64,000 bases of DNA from Microdochium bolleyi (taxonomy: Eukaryota > Ascomycota > Sordariomycetes > Xylariales > Microdochiaceae). Under the pieces are notes generated by a model. That model did not search any database, was not told the origin of the DNA, and was given only the letters and a program-made list of their open reading frames with translations. The position numbers were made by a program, and so were the translations under genes. Of the stretch, positions 31,625-44,700 are shown piece after piece. Numbering within the stretch: the first letter of the stretch is position 1; each line of letters starts with the position of its first letter. The stretch is from the NCBI GenBank assembly GCA_001566295.1, contig KQ964247.1, positions 3,100,001 through 3,164,000 of the forward strand, given 5' to 3'.

Positions 31625-33708
31625 GTGATACACTCACCCTGGCCTTGTTCCGTTCCTGCCAGGCTGCGGCGCCGACATCCTCTTTGCAGGCACCCCCAGT
31701 CAGGTCCTGGAGCCGATGCCGCACGGAGCTTGTGAGACGACACGCAGCCCGCGCCTGCCCACCACTTATTCAACTACCACCTTCCAAGTTCCACCTGGAG
31801 ACTGCATGAAGCCCCGTCGACAGGGATAGGCCCAGGCCTGAGTCGGAAACCGGTATTGTCTCCCATCGTTCCAGGGTCCTTCTAGCGGCTTTCGATCTGG
31901 GTCTTAGCGCACAATTTTTTTTCTGCTCGCCCCTCCAATACCTGGGCCATGAAAACAATGTGGCCTGCAAATGGCGATCATACTCAGCCCTAGGAGACGA
32001 AGCGTAGCACGCAGGCACGGGACGCCGCCGGTGCACTTGCTCTATGCAGAAGCAGCCAGATTGCCAACCAATGTGGGAGCAGACTTTACGAATGGAGATA
32101 AACCACCGCGGGGCTGGCACAGCACAAGTCCATGTCAGACTCAACAGGCTCAACAGGCGTGCTGTGGAACCTGTCAATAGTGTCGGTCTGCTTTGGCGCG
32201 GCGCACCACGGCGCAACTGCTCCAGTGACACTCGACATCTGGTCCACATCCGCGGATATGGCTACACCATTCACAGTGCACATTTGTGGGAGAGCTTTGT
32301 CACCGACTCGGGACACACGCACTATCTCGCTTGCGCACACTTTTACCAATCCTCTCGAAACCTGCGGCTATCCTGCTTGTGCATACTCTTGATCGATTGC
32401 TGTCTCTTTTCAACGTTTTTACACATTTTGCCAGCGACTATATCCCTCATCGACTGTTTCTGCCCACCATCGGCTTACTGCAGCCAGCTCATTTGGATTT
32501 CTCACATGCATTGTTGGCGGCGTTTCGGGAATTTGGGATGAAACATCCTGCCTGCATCTTTCTGGCGTCTGGGATCTTGTTCGCATGTCTGGACTGCAAC
32601 CGGGTGGCGAGCGATCTATTTCCCTTGAATTAAGTAAGCATTTCAAGCATTGCTGTCCTCGCACACCACCATTAGCATATAGCATTAGCTTATCTCTGCA
32701 TTGCACAAATATCAACTCTCGAGCACTCTGCTCTCAATAAGAGTCTTGCGCATCATGGCCATCATGGCAGTGTTTTGACTGGCATGACATGTTGTGATAT
32801 TTGCCGTGTTAGCGAGCAATCTGTGCATAGGAGGGGTGAAGCTGACAGCCAGTGCCGCACAAGAGAGCATGTCTGGTTGTGATTGTTCGCTGGTGGTAGT
32901 GGTGGGCCCTTTCACGTGTTCTCCTTTGCATGAGGCTCGAAATCACACTTCTCCACGAACCGTGTCATGTCTAAAAATTGACCAAGCTGATGCTGATGCC
33001 GCCACAGCATCTGGCTGCGACGACGAGCCAGGATGCAGACGTTGCGGCTGCTGAGGCTCTGCTCCGGTGCTTGGGGATTGGGCAGCCAGTCAGAGGGCAG
33101 GTGGCGGTTGTGAAGTCGCTCAAAGGGGCAAGCAGATCAAGTTGCTTGCACGTTCGTAACTGGCTGTTGCATTGATACTGTGGTCTGTGTGTGCAGCAGT
33201 ACAGAGTGGTTCCTATCTGGCCAGTGATAAGCCTCTCGTATGGCCTCTCGTATGGGTGCTGAAAGGAGATGGAGGTGACCGTACCCTGAGGTAAGTGGCA
33301 TTTTTTGCGCTCGTGCGCGGGGGGTCGGTCGATGCCCCCCAGATATCCCCTTTAGGAAGGTACGCAGCGCTCCGCGCCTGCCAATGTCCGTCAAGCTCTC
33401 TTGGCACTGGGCCTGTACAGATCGAGACAACTTCTGAACACTCCCCAGAGCCCATCTCGTCGGCCTGAAGGCCTCGTAGAATTTTTGCGTCCCTCTCCGG
33501 TCGGGATGCTGCCCGTCAGCACCAACACCCGTGTCGACCTGATATAACCTGCACGCAGCCCTCTTTCCCCCCCCAGGCGCCCGCGCGTAGCGTCGTCTCT
33601 CTCTCGCAACCCCAGGTCCACTGCGCCCGGCCACTTACACAGCTCCACGCCCGGACCTCGCCTACATCGTCAACCTCGTTGCCGTGTTCGCCCAGCCCGC
33701 CTCCAGCC
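31625..33708. other. 2 kb without a supported gene
   Basis: Downstream of the Ser/Pro-rich gene and upstream of a small membrane-protein gene. A 12-base direct duplication (GCCTCTCGTATG twice) lies at 33231-33254. No recognisable coding sequence. Confidence 0.5.
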
Positions 33709-34068
33709 ATGGCGCCCACCGCCCTCGTCGCCCGCGGGGAAGAGCAGGGCGGCCCTATCAACTGGGCGGCCCTGCACTCGTCGTACATTGCCGCGGGAGT
33801 CATTGTCGGCTTCTTCATCCTGTGCCTCGCCTGTATGATGATCTGGGGCCCCGGCTGGTACAAACGCCGCCGCGCAAAGTTCGCCGCCGCCCGCGAGCGC
33901 GAGGCCCAGGAGCTGGAGCTCGCCCAGGGCATCCGACTGTCGACCTCGTCCACACAACACGGCGACTCCCAGCCCAAGTCGGTACACCCAGCGCCCACGG
34001 CGACCACCACGCCATTGACGACCCACAACACTACGAACGCGCCGCCGGCGACAACAACCACCAGCTAG
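33709..34068 (+). CDS. Small single-pass membrane protein, function unknown
   Basis: 119 aa from an ATG with good context (GCC ATG GCG). A short polar N terminus (MAPTALVARGEEQGGPINW) is followed by one strongly hydrophobic segment at about residues 26-48 (YIAAGVIVGFFILCLACMMI). Next come a WGPGWYKRRRAKFAAARERE basic/helical stretch and a Thr/Pro/Ala-rich low-complexity C terminus. The positive charges directly after the membrane segment predict a cytosolic C terminus (type Ib or III topology). I do not recognise a family. No other gene is adjacent within 1.5 kb. It could be a real small fungal membrane protein; the well-formed start and membrane segment favour this, but transcript evidence is lacking. 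Confidence 0.55.
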   Translation: MAPTALVARGEEQGGPINWAALHSSYIAAGVIVGFFILCLACMMIWGPGWYKRRRAKFAAAREREAQELELAQGIRLSTSSTQHGDSQPKSVHPAPTATTTPLTTHNTTNAPPATTTTS

Positions 34069-36523
34069 GCACGATGCTTTCGGGACTAGTCGTTCGGGCA
34101 GCTGAGGCGATATGTCTGCAACTACTGCGGCAAAATCGAACAAAGCGGCTTTGGGAATCGAGTGGACAACAACAACGACACGCCTGTGATATACCCAACC
34201 ACGTTCATTAAATGAAGGAGTCGTTTGTCGCTTGTGGGAGAAGAAGTCCAGGCTGAAAAGCAAGCGGACTAGTGCGACATCACATCGTTCCAAGATCTCC
34301 TCAATAGTACGATATGAAGCACGGAGCAGACACTATCCGGCGTCTGTGGGCAGATCCGGATGGAAACCCCTCAATGAGCTGATGGCTCCGGATGATTTGA
34401 GCGCCAGGAGTTTTGGATGGTTATCGTCAAAATTAGCAAGAAGTATAGCATATATCAAAGGTGGCCGACACGAAAGCCGCTCGTAATTCCAAGCATATCA
34501 ACCTCGAAATAACATCCAAGTCTTGACACCGGAGAGTTAAACAAGCTTAATCTCGTTGTCGAACTGTCGGACTGTTGGAGACCTGCGCTCCCGACTTCAA
34601 ATGTGTCGAATAAGCCTTGACACAATATATGCGTTGATCCGCTTAGAAGCTTAGAACCTCTACTCTAAAAAATCAGTTGATGACTGATAACCCCCCCCCC
34701 CCCCCCTCCCTTCCTTTAGGGCAACCCTACCGACGACTTCTTCTTGACCAAGATATTAAATAGTAAGTGGTGAATCAGATCTCCCCTCATCCCCACTGAC
34801 ACGGTGCCGTGCCAGCACATGTGCCACCATTGCGAGAAGAGTTCAGTCAACGAGGTGAATGTCTTGTCCCCATCACGACACCTCATGCTGGCACGGACTC
34901 CCACAGGAAACAAAATAGCGAACAGCGATGATAATCTCTGTCAATGCCTCTGGGTAGATTGCTCGGACTTGTGCCTTCGAGCCGATATCGATATACTACA
35001 CTTTGGCGTCCGTTCCATCGTGGTATTTCACACAGCTCGACTGGGCGAGTGCAATCGTGGCGGGACAGTCCAAAAAAGTTCGGCAGCGGTGGTGCTGACA
35101 AGACCTCTCAGTTCTGACAATACCTATTCTTGTCCTGTCCAACCCAATAGAGTAGCGTCATCAGTCGTATTATACACACCACAAAGAACAACATGGCAAT
35201 ATTTCACAGGAATCCAGGACCACCCTCCAACAGGACGGGGTCCATGGCTATGCTTTCATCCATAAGATACCTTCCTAGGCACCGTATCCCATCCTGATCG
35301 AGTTCACAGTGTACAAATGGAAGGCTCCACACCTCTCTCTTCCAGAATGTAAGGACGCGGTCGCGCTTTGTACTTCAAGATACATGGAGGTGGGAAACTG
35401 GAGCTACCCCAAGTCCCCAGCAGAGTATGAAATCCATTGAGGACATTTAGAGAGGACGGAGTATGCATCTCCCCGCATGATACACACAGCAAAAGCCTTC
35501 GAACCGCCTCAGAGGACAGCGGTGCATGCTAGAATGATACCCACATACCGTGCCGCTTGGTTCAGAGCGGCCCAAGCATCCTGACCACAGCAACAAAGAC
35601 TTCCTTTTCGTGAACATCAAGATGGACCAAAGACACGCAAATGCACAGAGAAACTTAGACAATTAGAGAGGGCGGATCCTACCCAGCCGGAAGCCTGGCT
35701 CCTTCACAAGCCAAGCATGCAACATCTCTCTCCCCCGCAAGCCGTGACCGTGATCAGCAGACCATATGAATAAATACACGCCTTCATATTTATGTGTCCC
35801 TTCCTCGGATGACTGCAGCCAAGGCATAGCAGACAACCAAGGACGGCGCGAGTCTGCTGCATTGTATACCACACCAAAATCTCGTTGATTTCATATCGCT
35901 TCCGTGACGATGGCTGATGTTATGGGCATTTGTCCATGTACATTTGCGAAATGAGACGGCCGGCAGAAAGGTGCTGGACCGCAAGCAAGTCGCCTACATT
36001 GGTGATCAAGCCACGCCAATGGAACGGGAAGAAGCACCCAACTCCCATGCCGTGGACTGGTACTCAGGACGGATGGCAGGTTCGAAGCAGGTTGTCCCAG
36101 CCATCACAGATTAATTTGTCACCAGGCCAAGAGAATGAGCATGTCTAAAGCGTGACCGGCACAACTTGCCTCTGCCATTTCCCACAGATCTCAACTAAAA
36201 AAAAGCTTGTCTCTTATTTCTTTTCGGGCGTATAACAACAGTAGCGACTTATCGACAAAAGCGCCACTCACTCCTCCCAACATCCACACACCGGGTAGCA
36301 GCGAGGAACGCTAGCACGCGTCCATCACCTATGAAGCAAAACTTCGTTATCGTCGGCAGGTCGGCAAATCCCAGTCATACTAAGACGTTGGGAACACAGC
36401 CCATGCGCGGCACGCTGATATGTGCTGGTACCAGTGGCGCAAGGGCGCCATTGTATGGTGTGGATCCATGACCATCCACGGCTGATTCTCGTCTGAATCC
36501 CAAAGGATATGAAGGCGAACAAT
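34069..36523. other. 2.4 kb without a supported gene
   Basis: Contains a 16-base C run (34691-34706) followed by a pyrimidine tract, and an ACGGAGTA near 35457. The right end should be the 3' UTR of the PP1 gene. No coding sequence recognised. Confidence 0.5.
34691..34706. repeat. C homopolymer, 16 bases
   Basis: Uninterrupted C run in a non-coding region, followed by TCCCTTCCTTT. Long C/G runs are uncommon and are prone to assembly error and to G-quadruplex or i-motif structure. Confidence 0.9.
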
Positions 36524-37643
36524 TTATCGTCGGCCGAACCTGGCAAGGGTTAGTGCTGAAGTCTTATATCAAAGTCTCATTATCATGTAGGCACATACTT
36601 CTGCTTCTTCTCTGCTGGCTTCAGAATCTGGAAGGAGCAAAGCAGACTCTCGTCTACGCTCATCATGGCACCAGCATTGTCGAACTCTCCGCAGTAGTTT
36701 GGCGCACTGAAGAGTGTGACGAGTTGGCGTTTCGAGAAGAACTCATAGCCATCTTCGACGACTTGATGCGCGCGGCAGATCAGGTCCATGTCGTGCTTCT
36801 GAAGGAAGCGCGAGACGACATCGGGGCCAAAGGTGAACGAGACACCACGGTCGTTTTCGCTCCAGCCGGTGATGTCCTTGTCGGGATCCGACCACAGCAG
36901 ATCGCACAGCAGACCGCAGTCGGGAATCTGTAGGAAAGTAGCTCGTTAGCAAGAGGAGATTTGCAGAACGAGCATAGTTTTGCGCAGGTACGTACGTCAG
37001 TGGGTCTCATGACGCGACGAATCTGCTCCATGGAGTTGAGATCAGGGCTGAGACCACCGTGCATGGTAAAGATCTTCTCGTCGATGATGGCGGCAATCGG
37101 CAAGCAGTTGAAGCAGTCCGTAAAAGTCTTCCACAGCTTGATGTTGTATCGGCGCTTGCATTCGTCGTAGAAGCCATAGATACGGTTGATGGATGCGCAC
37201 TCGTGGTTACCACGCAGGATAAAGAAGTTCTCGGGGTACTTGATCTTGTAGGCGAGAAGGAGGCAGATGGTCTCGAGGGACTGCTTGCCACGATCCACGT
37301 AATCGCCCAGGAACAGGTAGTTGGCCTCTGGGGGAAAACCGCCGTATTCGAACAAACGGAGCAGGTCATAGTACTGGCCGTGGATGTCACCGCAGATCTA
37401 TACATGATCGAATGAGCACTTGTCAGATTCGTATGGCATGGGTTGCACAAGATCAATTCGTACCTTAATAGGAGCCTCGAGTTCGAGTAGGATTGGCTGC
37501 CCAATGAATATCTCGCGGGCCTTGGTGCAGAGATATCTTATCTCGGTCTCGAGCAGTTGGACCTGCTTGCCTGGACGGCTACCACGAACTTCCAGCAAGC
37601 GATCGATGATGGAGTCGAGGTCAACGTCATGTTGGTCCGCCAT
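36524..37643 (-). CDS. GLC7: Protein phosphatase 1 catalytic subunit (PP1c)
   Basis: Ser/Thr phosphatase (yeast Glc7, Aspergillus BimG) acting with many targeting subunits in mitosis, glycogen metabolism and morphogenesis. Four exons on the minus strand: 37643-37464, 37397-36996, 36927-36599 and 36539-36524. Introns of 66, 68 and 59 bp have GTACGA, GTACGT and GTATGT donors; the third has an ACTAAC branch point. Total 308 aa. All metal and catalytic motifs are present: GDIHG, GDYVDRG, GNHE, the HGGLSPDL histidine loop and SAPNYCGEFDN. The last exon codes only four residues plus two shared bases, giving KPAEKKQKFGRR. If intron 3 is retained the tail becomes KYVPT and stops. The start MADQHDVDLDSIIDRLLEVR is canonical. 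The orthology-level symbol follows yeast. Confidence 0.98.
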
Positions 37644-40600
37644 TGCAAGGACTCACTTGCCAGCAATCGGCCGGCAAGAAGGAAGGCGGGTGAGGGTCGA
37701 GAAGTCGGAGGGGAAGGCGAGGACGCAAGTCTGGCGAAGTAAGTGCGACGCAGTTGAGTGCCAAAACTGATACACGTCTGGTGGCGCGCGAACGCGACGT
37801 GTTAGTAACGAAATTTCTCTAAAGCCCGCCCGGACTCGTGCCATCCGCATGCCTGGTGCATTTACGTGGAAGTGCAAGCCAACAGGCCAGCTACCTGGAC
37901 GTAGGTCTTTGCCCGGGTCGCTCGGGACAAAGTAGAGGAAAGACTCACAAGATAGGTGATCTATGGCGTGGAAAGAGGCCCCGTGAGGTATGACCACAAA
38001 ATGTCAACAACGGGCCGCAACAATCTTCTCTAGTCGGATGAACGAGTGGAGCGAGTTCGATGCAAGCAGATGATGAAGGGCTGAAAGCCTGTTCGTCTCC
38101 CAAAGTGTGTTGCCCGAAGGACCGTCGGCGGCACAAGAAGCTTGATGCGACAATCACAGATACAAATCGTCAGCCCGGAGGTGCAAACCAAGGCTGAAAT
38201 CGTCTCGCGTCCAGGTAAATGACCACAGTATCGTTTGTATCACCGACTGGGGAACTGTGATCTATTGCCAGCAGAAATAGAGGTGCCAGTCGTGAAATTG
38301 ACTCGCTGTTCGCCGTGGACACGAATGGTCGCTGTGAATGGTCAGGAGATGCACAAAGTCAGCAACGAGATCGTAGCCGACAGGATTGCGTAGGGCGCGG
38401 ATGATGCGGCGGCACAGCAGAGCAGGCTTTGGTGTGACACGGAGCAGGACGGAGCAGCGCTAGCTTGGCTGCGGATGGGGCGGATGCGGGCGCAAGAAGA
38501 GAGGCATGCGACGCACCAGTAGAGTGGATAGAGACGGCCGGAAAACGCGTCGAAACTCTGTGAGAGTCGCCGCGAGCCGGGTGCGATGTGTGAGGACAGT
38601 CCTTCAATGGGCGACGCCAAAATGAGAGCGCTTGTAGGTGAGTAGCCCGTGTTCGCCGTGGTAGAAAGGGGTTGTCGCCTTGTTGTGGGAGGTGCGGAGA
38701 GGGCCGGAGATGGCCGCGTCGGATGGGCCTGGTTGTTGTGGTTCTGTCGTCGTCGCCGGGCGAGGCTCTGCGGAGCTCGTTGGACAGGTCGGGAGCAGAA
38801 GCGGTCGCAGTGGGTGTCTTCTCGATGAGAAGGATGTTCGCCGGTGGTGATCGCGGGATGTTGCTGGTGTCAGGGAGGCCGTCTGTGGTGGACAGGTGGT
38901 GGGAGGAAAAAAAAGAGGGAGAGGGAGGGTGGGCGATGGGGCGAGGGCGGATGGAGACGTCAGAAAAGCATGGGCACCACCACACACACACCAGCGAGCG
39001 AGCACCCTCTCACACACACACCTGCAGCCCGCTGAGGCGCCAGCCAGGCTCAAACACAGAGCCAGCCAGTCACCCAGTCAGTCGACCAGTTGCAGTGAGT
39101 CTCTTGGAGCGCTAGGGGCAAGTATGGCAGGCAATTCCCAAGCCACAACAACATTTGCTTGCAATTTCGGCCATGGGTGAGCGCCAGCCTTGACGTTTGA
39201 GAACAACCACAGGGACACGAAGGTGCGTGAAGGACTTTCGTTACGACCTCAAATGAGACTGGTTCTGTGTCGGCTGCGCTCCAAAGCAAGCATCAAACTA
39301 CCGGACTAATTACAGTCCACCCAGGCCTGTGCAGCACCTTCACGTCTGCTCGCGCCATGTTAAAAAAAAAAAAACCCCATTGCCGTTTTGTTTCTTCGCG
39401 CAAAGGGAGGTGGGCCGCGATGTAAGTTTTGCTTCTTTGACAGCTCATCTGCCGTGTTGTCGTCGGCGTCGTTGTTGTTGTTGATGTTGGTGTTATTATT
39501 AATGCTCCAACATAGTGCCGGGTGCCTCTGCCAAAGGTACTGCAGCCAACGTAGCTGACAGACAGGGACGCAGGGTACTGCGACAGAGCTTGTCGGCAGT
39601 GGACACAGCACCGGGGGCCTGGCGCTCCTGGGACCAAGACACTGGATGCTCCTGCCTGCCCAGGTGGTACTCTTGTACCCACGCGTCGGCAGCGGGCTCT
39701 GCCTATCCTGGGCGGGGCAGGAGCGCGGGCCTCCCTCATTGGCTGCTCCTACCCAGCAGCAGCATCAGCAACAACCCCTCTCTCGACCCCACCCTCTCGA
39801 GGCTCTGCTCCCCCGCTCCCATCCGTCGATTTTCCTCTCTGATGCCAGAGCCAACGCGTGATCGCCCGGCATCGGCTCCAGCCAGCGTCGTCAGCTGTAC
39901 GAGCACACAGCACGCAGTGTTACCTCGACCTGCTCGCTCCAATCCTGTGCTGCAACGCTGCCGCCAGACCGCCATTCCTGCACTGTACACTGTCCTGCAC
40001 GTACTCATCCGGCTCCGTTGATCAGGACATGGCCAGCCGCCACTCTCGCCATCTGCCCGCTCAGACGCCTCGGGCGCTAGCCTCTGCCGTCTCGAACCTC
40101 GCCTGCCTGGTCTGGCCTCGAAGCTTATCGGCTGGGGAGGCCAAGACGGGAGGGCTTCTCTCCTCGCGCTCTCTGTAGCTCTGCCTGCATCGGCTCACGA
40201 GAGCCTACCTGCTCAAGCTCGGCCGGAGCTCTCCAAGAATAGACATAATGGGCTTCCTCCCGCCAGGCACCGCTCTCATCAGAGTTTGTGCCTCTCAAAG
40301 CTTGCTCTCCCGATGTGCTCGCCGAACCACTCCAGGACCGGACTGCCCCGGTCGTGCCGGCATCGACCCGCGCAAGCCACCTCTCTCCTGCATCCTGCAG
40401 CCCTGTGTGCGGCCAGTCGACGCCATGGCCAGCGCTTGCAGCGACTCGCTGCTCTTCCGCCGGCATGGCCCCTTGACTTGGAGTGGTCCCCAGTGATTGC
40501 GTAGCCAGAGCCGTGATAATGCCATGATGACGACTTGGTGGATGCTGGAATTGCTTCACACGAGAGCCAGCATCGACTCGTCTGCCGCCAAGAGGCTTGA

Positions 40601-41797
40601 CTGCTGCTCTGCGATCCACAGGTCCCTCGCGAAGAGCCATCCACAGGTGGCGCCCAGGTCCGGCTCGAGGCTGAGGCGGCGCCGCCTCTTCCGATCCACA
40701 GGCCCGGACTATCACCCCCCATCCCCGACGCCGCCGCTTTGCCGGCTCCACGAGCTGGTCACCAACTGGTACTGACCGCGGCCCCTGGTTTCCCACCCTT
40801 GTGTACCGAGCTCAACACGAGGAGCTCTGGGCAGACAATGCGCATCAGTCGTGCGTAAACAATGGAGACTCGTCGTTGGCCATCGACCCAATAATGTTCT
40901 GGTGCGGCTTACAGAGTAGTCTGGTCGTCTTCCTCAGTCCGTTCAGACCAAGGCACCCATTCTTGGCACCTGGCAGATCGCCATCACCGTCCCAGCGCCT
41001 GGCTTTGTCTTCACGACCAAGGCGCCGAGAGCCACAAGGGGGTGATCGCGGCGAGGCATTCCACAATGCCCTGTCCATGACAGCGGAATCTGGCTGCTGC
41101 TCGACTTTACACGACGATGTCTCCAATGTATACAAAGTCACAGAACCTTCGCAGCACACAGGTGCAAGCTCTTGCTAGGCTTGCGTATGGCCACGCGTGC
41201 TGGAGTACTTGCGTGCACAACATTGTACCAAAAGTGTGACTTCTGACCCCCTCACCCAACGGGAGTTGACGCGTCAAGAGGCCATATATAGCAGTCCTGT
41301 CCAGAAATGGCCCCACTTCATCGTCCGCTGATATGAAATAGGGTTCGATACGATTCAGCATGCCGATACGATTCAGCATGCCGATGCAAACAAGCAAGCA
41401 GAACCCCAACAAGCTAGTCATTACAAGAGGCTCGCGATCAGTGCATAGCTGCGAGAAGTCCAGTGGTATTCTGTCTCTTCGTCCCCCCTCTACCTGCCTC
41501 GCTGCCTACAATAATGGTATGATGCCGTGCACGAAAGATAAGACGAAGGAACCATGAGGGCAATTAAATGGTGCCCAAAGTGCAGGACCCCGATCGAGAG
41601 GAAACAAACGCCCTAAAAACTCCCCATATCCTCCAGAGCGCCGGCTTGGCTACTCCATAAAACACCAGTCCCGGTGCAGTGTCTGCCCCGACCCAGAAGA
41701 AATGGCAACGCGAAAGCAGAAAAGATAATAATGTAAAGGTGCAAGGTTGTGATGTGTTCTTAGATAGCGAGCAACACCGCCGGAAATCAAGACACGT
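37644..41797. other. 4.2 kb gene-poor block
   Basis: Lies between the PP1 start (-) and the NTO1 3' end (-). It contains the PP1 promoter, an A13 run (39362-39374), GA/CT-rich tracts at 38880-39020 and a tandem 18-bp duplication (41347-41382). A minus-strand frame ending at 38604 (last residues SHFGVAH) looks faintly protein-like but has no ATG or supported splice. No gene called. Confidence 0.5.
41347..41382. repeat. Tandem duplication of an 18-mer
   Basis: GATACGATTCAGCATGCC occurs twice head to tail and is followed by GATG, the start of a third copy. It lies about 415 bp downstream of the NTO1 stop codon, in its presumed 3' flank. Confidence 0.95.
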
Positions 41798-44700
41798 CTA
41801 GCGTCGCCTGTAAGTGACTTTACGCTTCCTAGACTTCGAAGTGCTCTTCTTGACGGGGCTGCTGTTGGCCGTGGCTTTGGCACTCGGCGTGGTCGGCGGT
41901 TGCACCACATGACCGTTGCCTTCTCCCTCGTCTTCGTTGTCGTGATCACCAGCATCATCGTCCGCGCCGTTCAGCTCGATGTTCTTACCGCCCCTCACCG
42001 CGGGGGATGCCGTGATACTATCGCCTCCGCCTCCCTCGTTGATCTCGGCGCCGAGCCCAGTAAGCTCGTCGTCGTCCATCTCGGTCAGCGCCTCGCTCGG
42101 GCTGCGCGCCCGGATCGGCACCGCTGCCGGCTGCAGCAGCTGAGTCTGCGCTGCCTCGGGAAGGGCAGTAGTCCCTACGGGCTCAAAATCCTTGAGGTAC
42201 CATGGGACGCCGCCTTCGGGCAGCGAGGAGTCGGTCAACGGGCGGCCGAAGCTGCCGTTGGACTGAGGCGGCGTTGGTGGGCCGGGTTGTGCCGTGGATG
42301 CAGGCGCTGCGACATATCCGTTGGTCGCTGGGGGTGTGTCGACAGCCTCGATATCTGAGAAGTCCACCGTGTTGTTATTGGTGCTGTTGTCTGATGCTTT
42401 CCGCTTGCTCTTGGCGGTGGCTCGCAGCTCAGCCGCATCGTCTGCCGATGTGGCGACCTCGATGTTGCGTTCCTGGTCGTCTGCCTCGCCATCAGCGTCA
42501 GGCATGGCAACATCGGTCGTGGCGCCATCGTCTGAAGCCTCGCCCCCAACCGTGATCTCCGCGGCAGATGAATCGACCATGATGACGTCTTGGCTAACGC
42601 CGGCTTCTATGTCTGGTACAGCATTCGCCTGCTTGTTGGGCCGTACCTCGAGACTGCTCTCCAGCAAGGTTTCAAGCTCGACCTTCAGCGTGTCATACAC
42701 CTTATACGTGGCATCGGCTTCTATGCGGAGCGCCAGCTCAAGCTGTGGTTGCACAGACTTGAGTATCCGCTTTCCCAGTCTCTTACGGTCACGGATGTCA
42801 GAGAAGTCATGCTTGATCGGGACGACAACAGACTCAAGTTTCGGCAGGACCTGAGGAACGGCTCTGGGTTCCGTGTTGATCACCGTGTTGATGGCGTCAC
42901 AAAGATCATGTGCGAAAGCTAGCGTGGCTGTGTAGTAACGCTCATCCACTTTCCTCTGCAAGTCTTGAAGACTGCTATCAAAGAGCTTCTTATCCAGTCT
43001 GTACCTTGTCATTAGTTGAACATGCCCCTTTCTCGTGCATAAAAGATTACAGTCGAGATCACTTACGCTAGAGCCTTCTCAATGACCGGGGAGAGGGCTT
43101 TGTGCACGGGGAAGTAGCACGTGTCGATAAAGTCTTGCTCGAGCTCGGCAGCTTCGAGCTTCCGTTGCTCGCGATCGACAACCTGATCAGACAGAGCTCT
43201 AAGCTGTTCCAGATCTTTGATAAGCGCTTGCGCAAACTCGATGCGACGATTCAACCGGGCTTTTCCAACAGGGCCCATCGCCGCGAAGTTGCGTCGAGTT
43301 AGCTCCATGGACGAGAATGTCTCCATCTGCAACTGGAGTCGTTTCAGTAGCGCCGCGCCACGACGCATCTCGCGCTTCAACGTCCAATAGCGGCAGGCAT
43401 CGCTAACGAACTCTCTCCTCTTTAGGAAGTTGAATCGTTGCAGCGACGCCTCGACGACTTCGAACACGGCTTGTGGTATCACAGGAGCACCAGATGGTAA
43501 CTTCCAGATCGGTTTGCCGGGCTGTGCACTCTTGTCGCCAAGTGCGGCAGACATCTTGGCGCCGGTCATTTGTGATTCGTCTGGAGGATGGTCCGTGATC
43601 GCGTGTCTGTGCGTGGCAGCTAGCGCCATTGCGGATGCTTGGTTTGTGGCCCATATGCGGTCGCGCATGGTCCGCTTGTAGAATTTCTTTGCTCGTTTCG
43701 TAGCCCGGGCAACATCGTTTTCCTTGGCATACTCCGTTGGGCAGTGCTTATCGCACAAGGCTTTGAGGTTCGTACTGCCGTCTAGGACGTCGAGCACGCC
43801 AGACGCATTCTTCATCCTGAGAAAGAGGCGCGCACGCCGCGCGCATGTGACGTGAAATGCCTGGTAGCAGGCCTTGTTGCCGCATTGTATACACGCACCC
43901 ATGTGTTGGTGGCATATGTAGCATGTCAATTTCCACCGGCTTTTTGGCACCTTGTCAACGTCCATGACAGGCTCCATGAACGTGTGATTCCCAAGAGTAA
44001 CCTCGGGTATCCACATGGCACACAGTAAGTGCGCCCATTTGGAGGAGTTCGTTTGCTTGAACGCGCCGTCTGAGTTCGGACAGAATATGCATGTCTGGTG
44101 CATGATTTAGCAAATATTCGAAATTAGTATGGGGGCAGACTCACAGGTACACCACGGCCAATCAGCTGGCATTTGCGACATAACCACTGTCCTTCCGGAA
44201 TAAAGGGGACGCCATAGCACTCCTGGTGGACGGCAAGGTCGCAGCCATCACAGAAGACGATAGCGTTGGTGTTCTCGCAGTCACCGTCGTCGCAAATGGC
44301 GCATTTGCTGTCCTGCTCCTCACCAGCCTGGGGCTCGCCATTAACGGCCACTGCTGAACTAGAACGAGGTCGATGGGTCTGTGGGGGCTTCGGATTTGGC
44401 TTTGGTATCCTCTTCTCTAGAGCGTGCCACTCTTTCTCAATCTTGGTGATTGTGATCTCGAAAACCTCCCTGGTCACCGGATTCCATCCTTGGGATTTCC
44501 GGTGCACATTGTAGGCTTCCAACCACATATCGTCTTGCTCGTCCATATCGTACTCGACCCGCCCCAGCGCATTACTCGAGTGCTGTGTTGCGGACTCGCC
44601 GTCAGCATGGAGGGCTGAGGTGCTCTCAGGCTCATCCTCCAAGTTGGCATCGCTTGCTGTGATCAGCCTACGGTCTGGTCGGATATAGTCGTCACTCTCC

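Noticed and set aside
38604..39000. Minus-strand frame ending in SHFGVAH as a small gene
   Set aside because: No ATG in frame, no supported splice junction, and a low-complexity Ser/Pro/Arg translation; I could not place it in a family.
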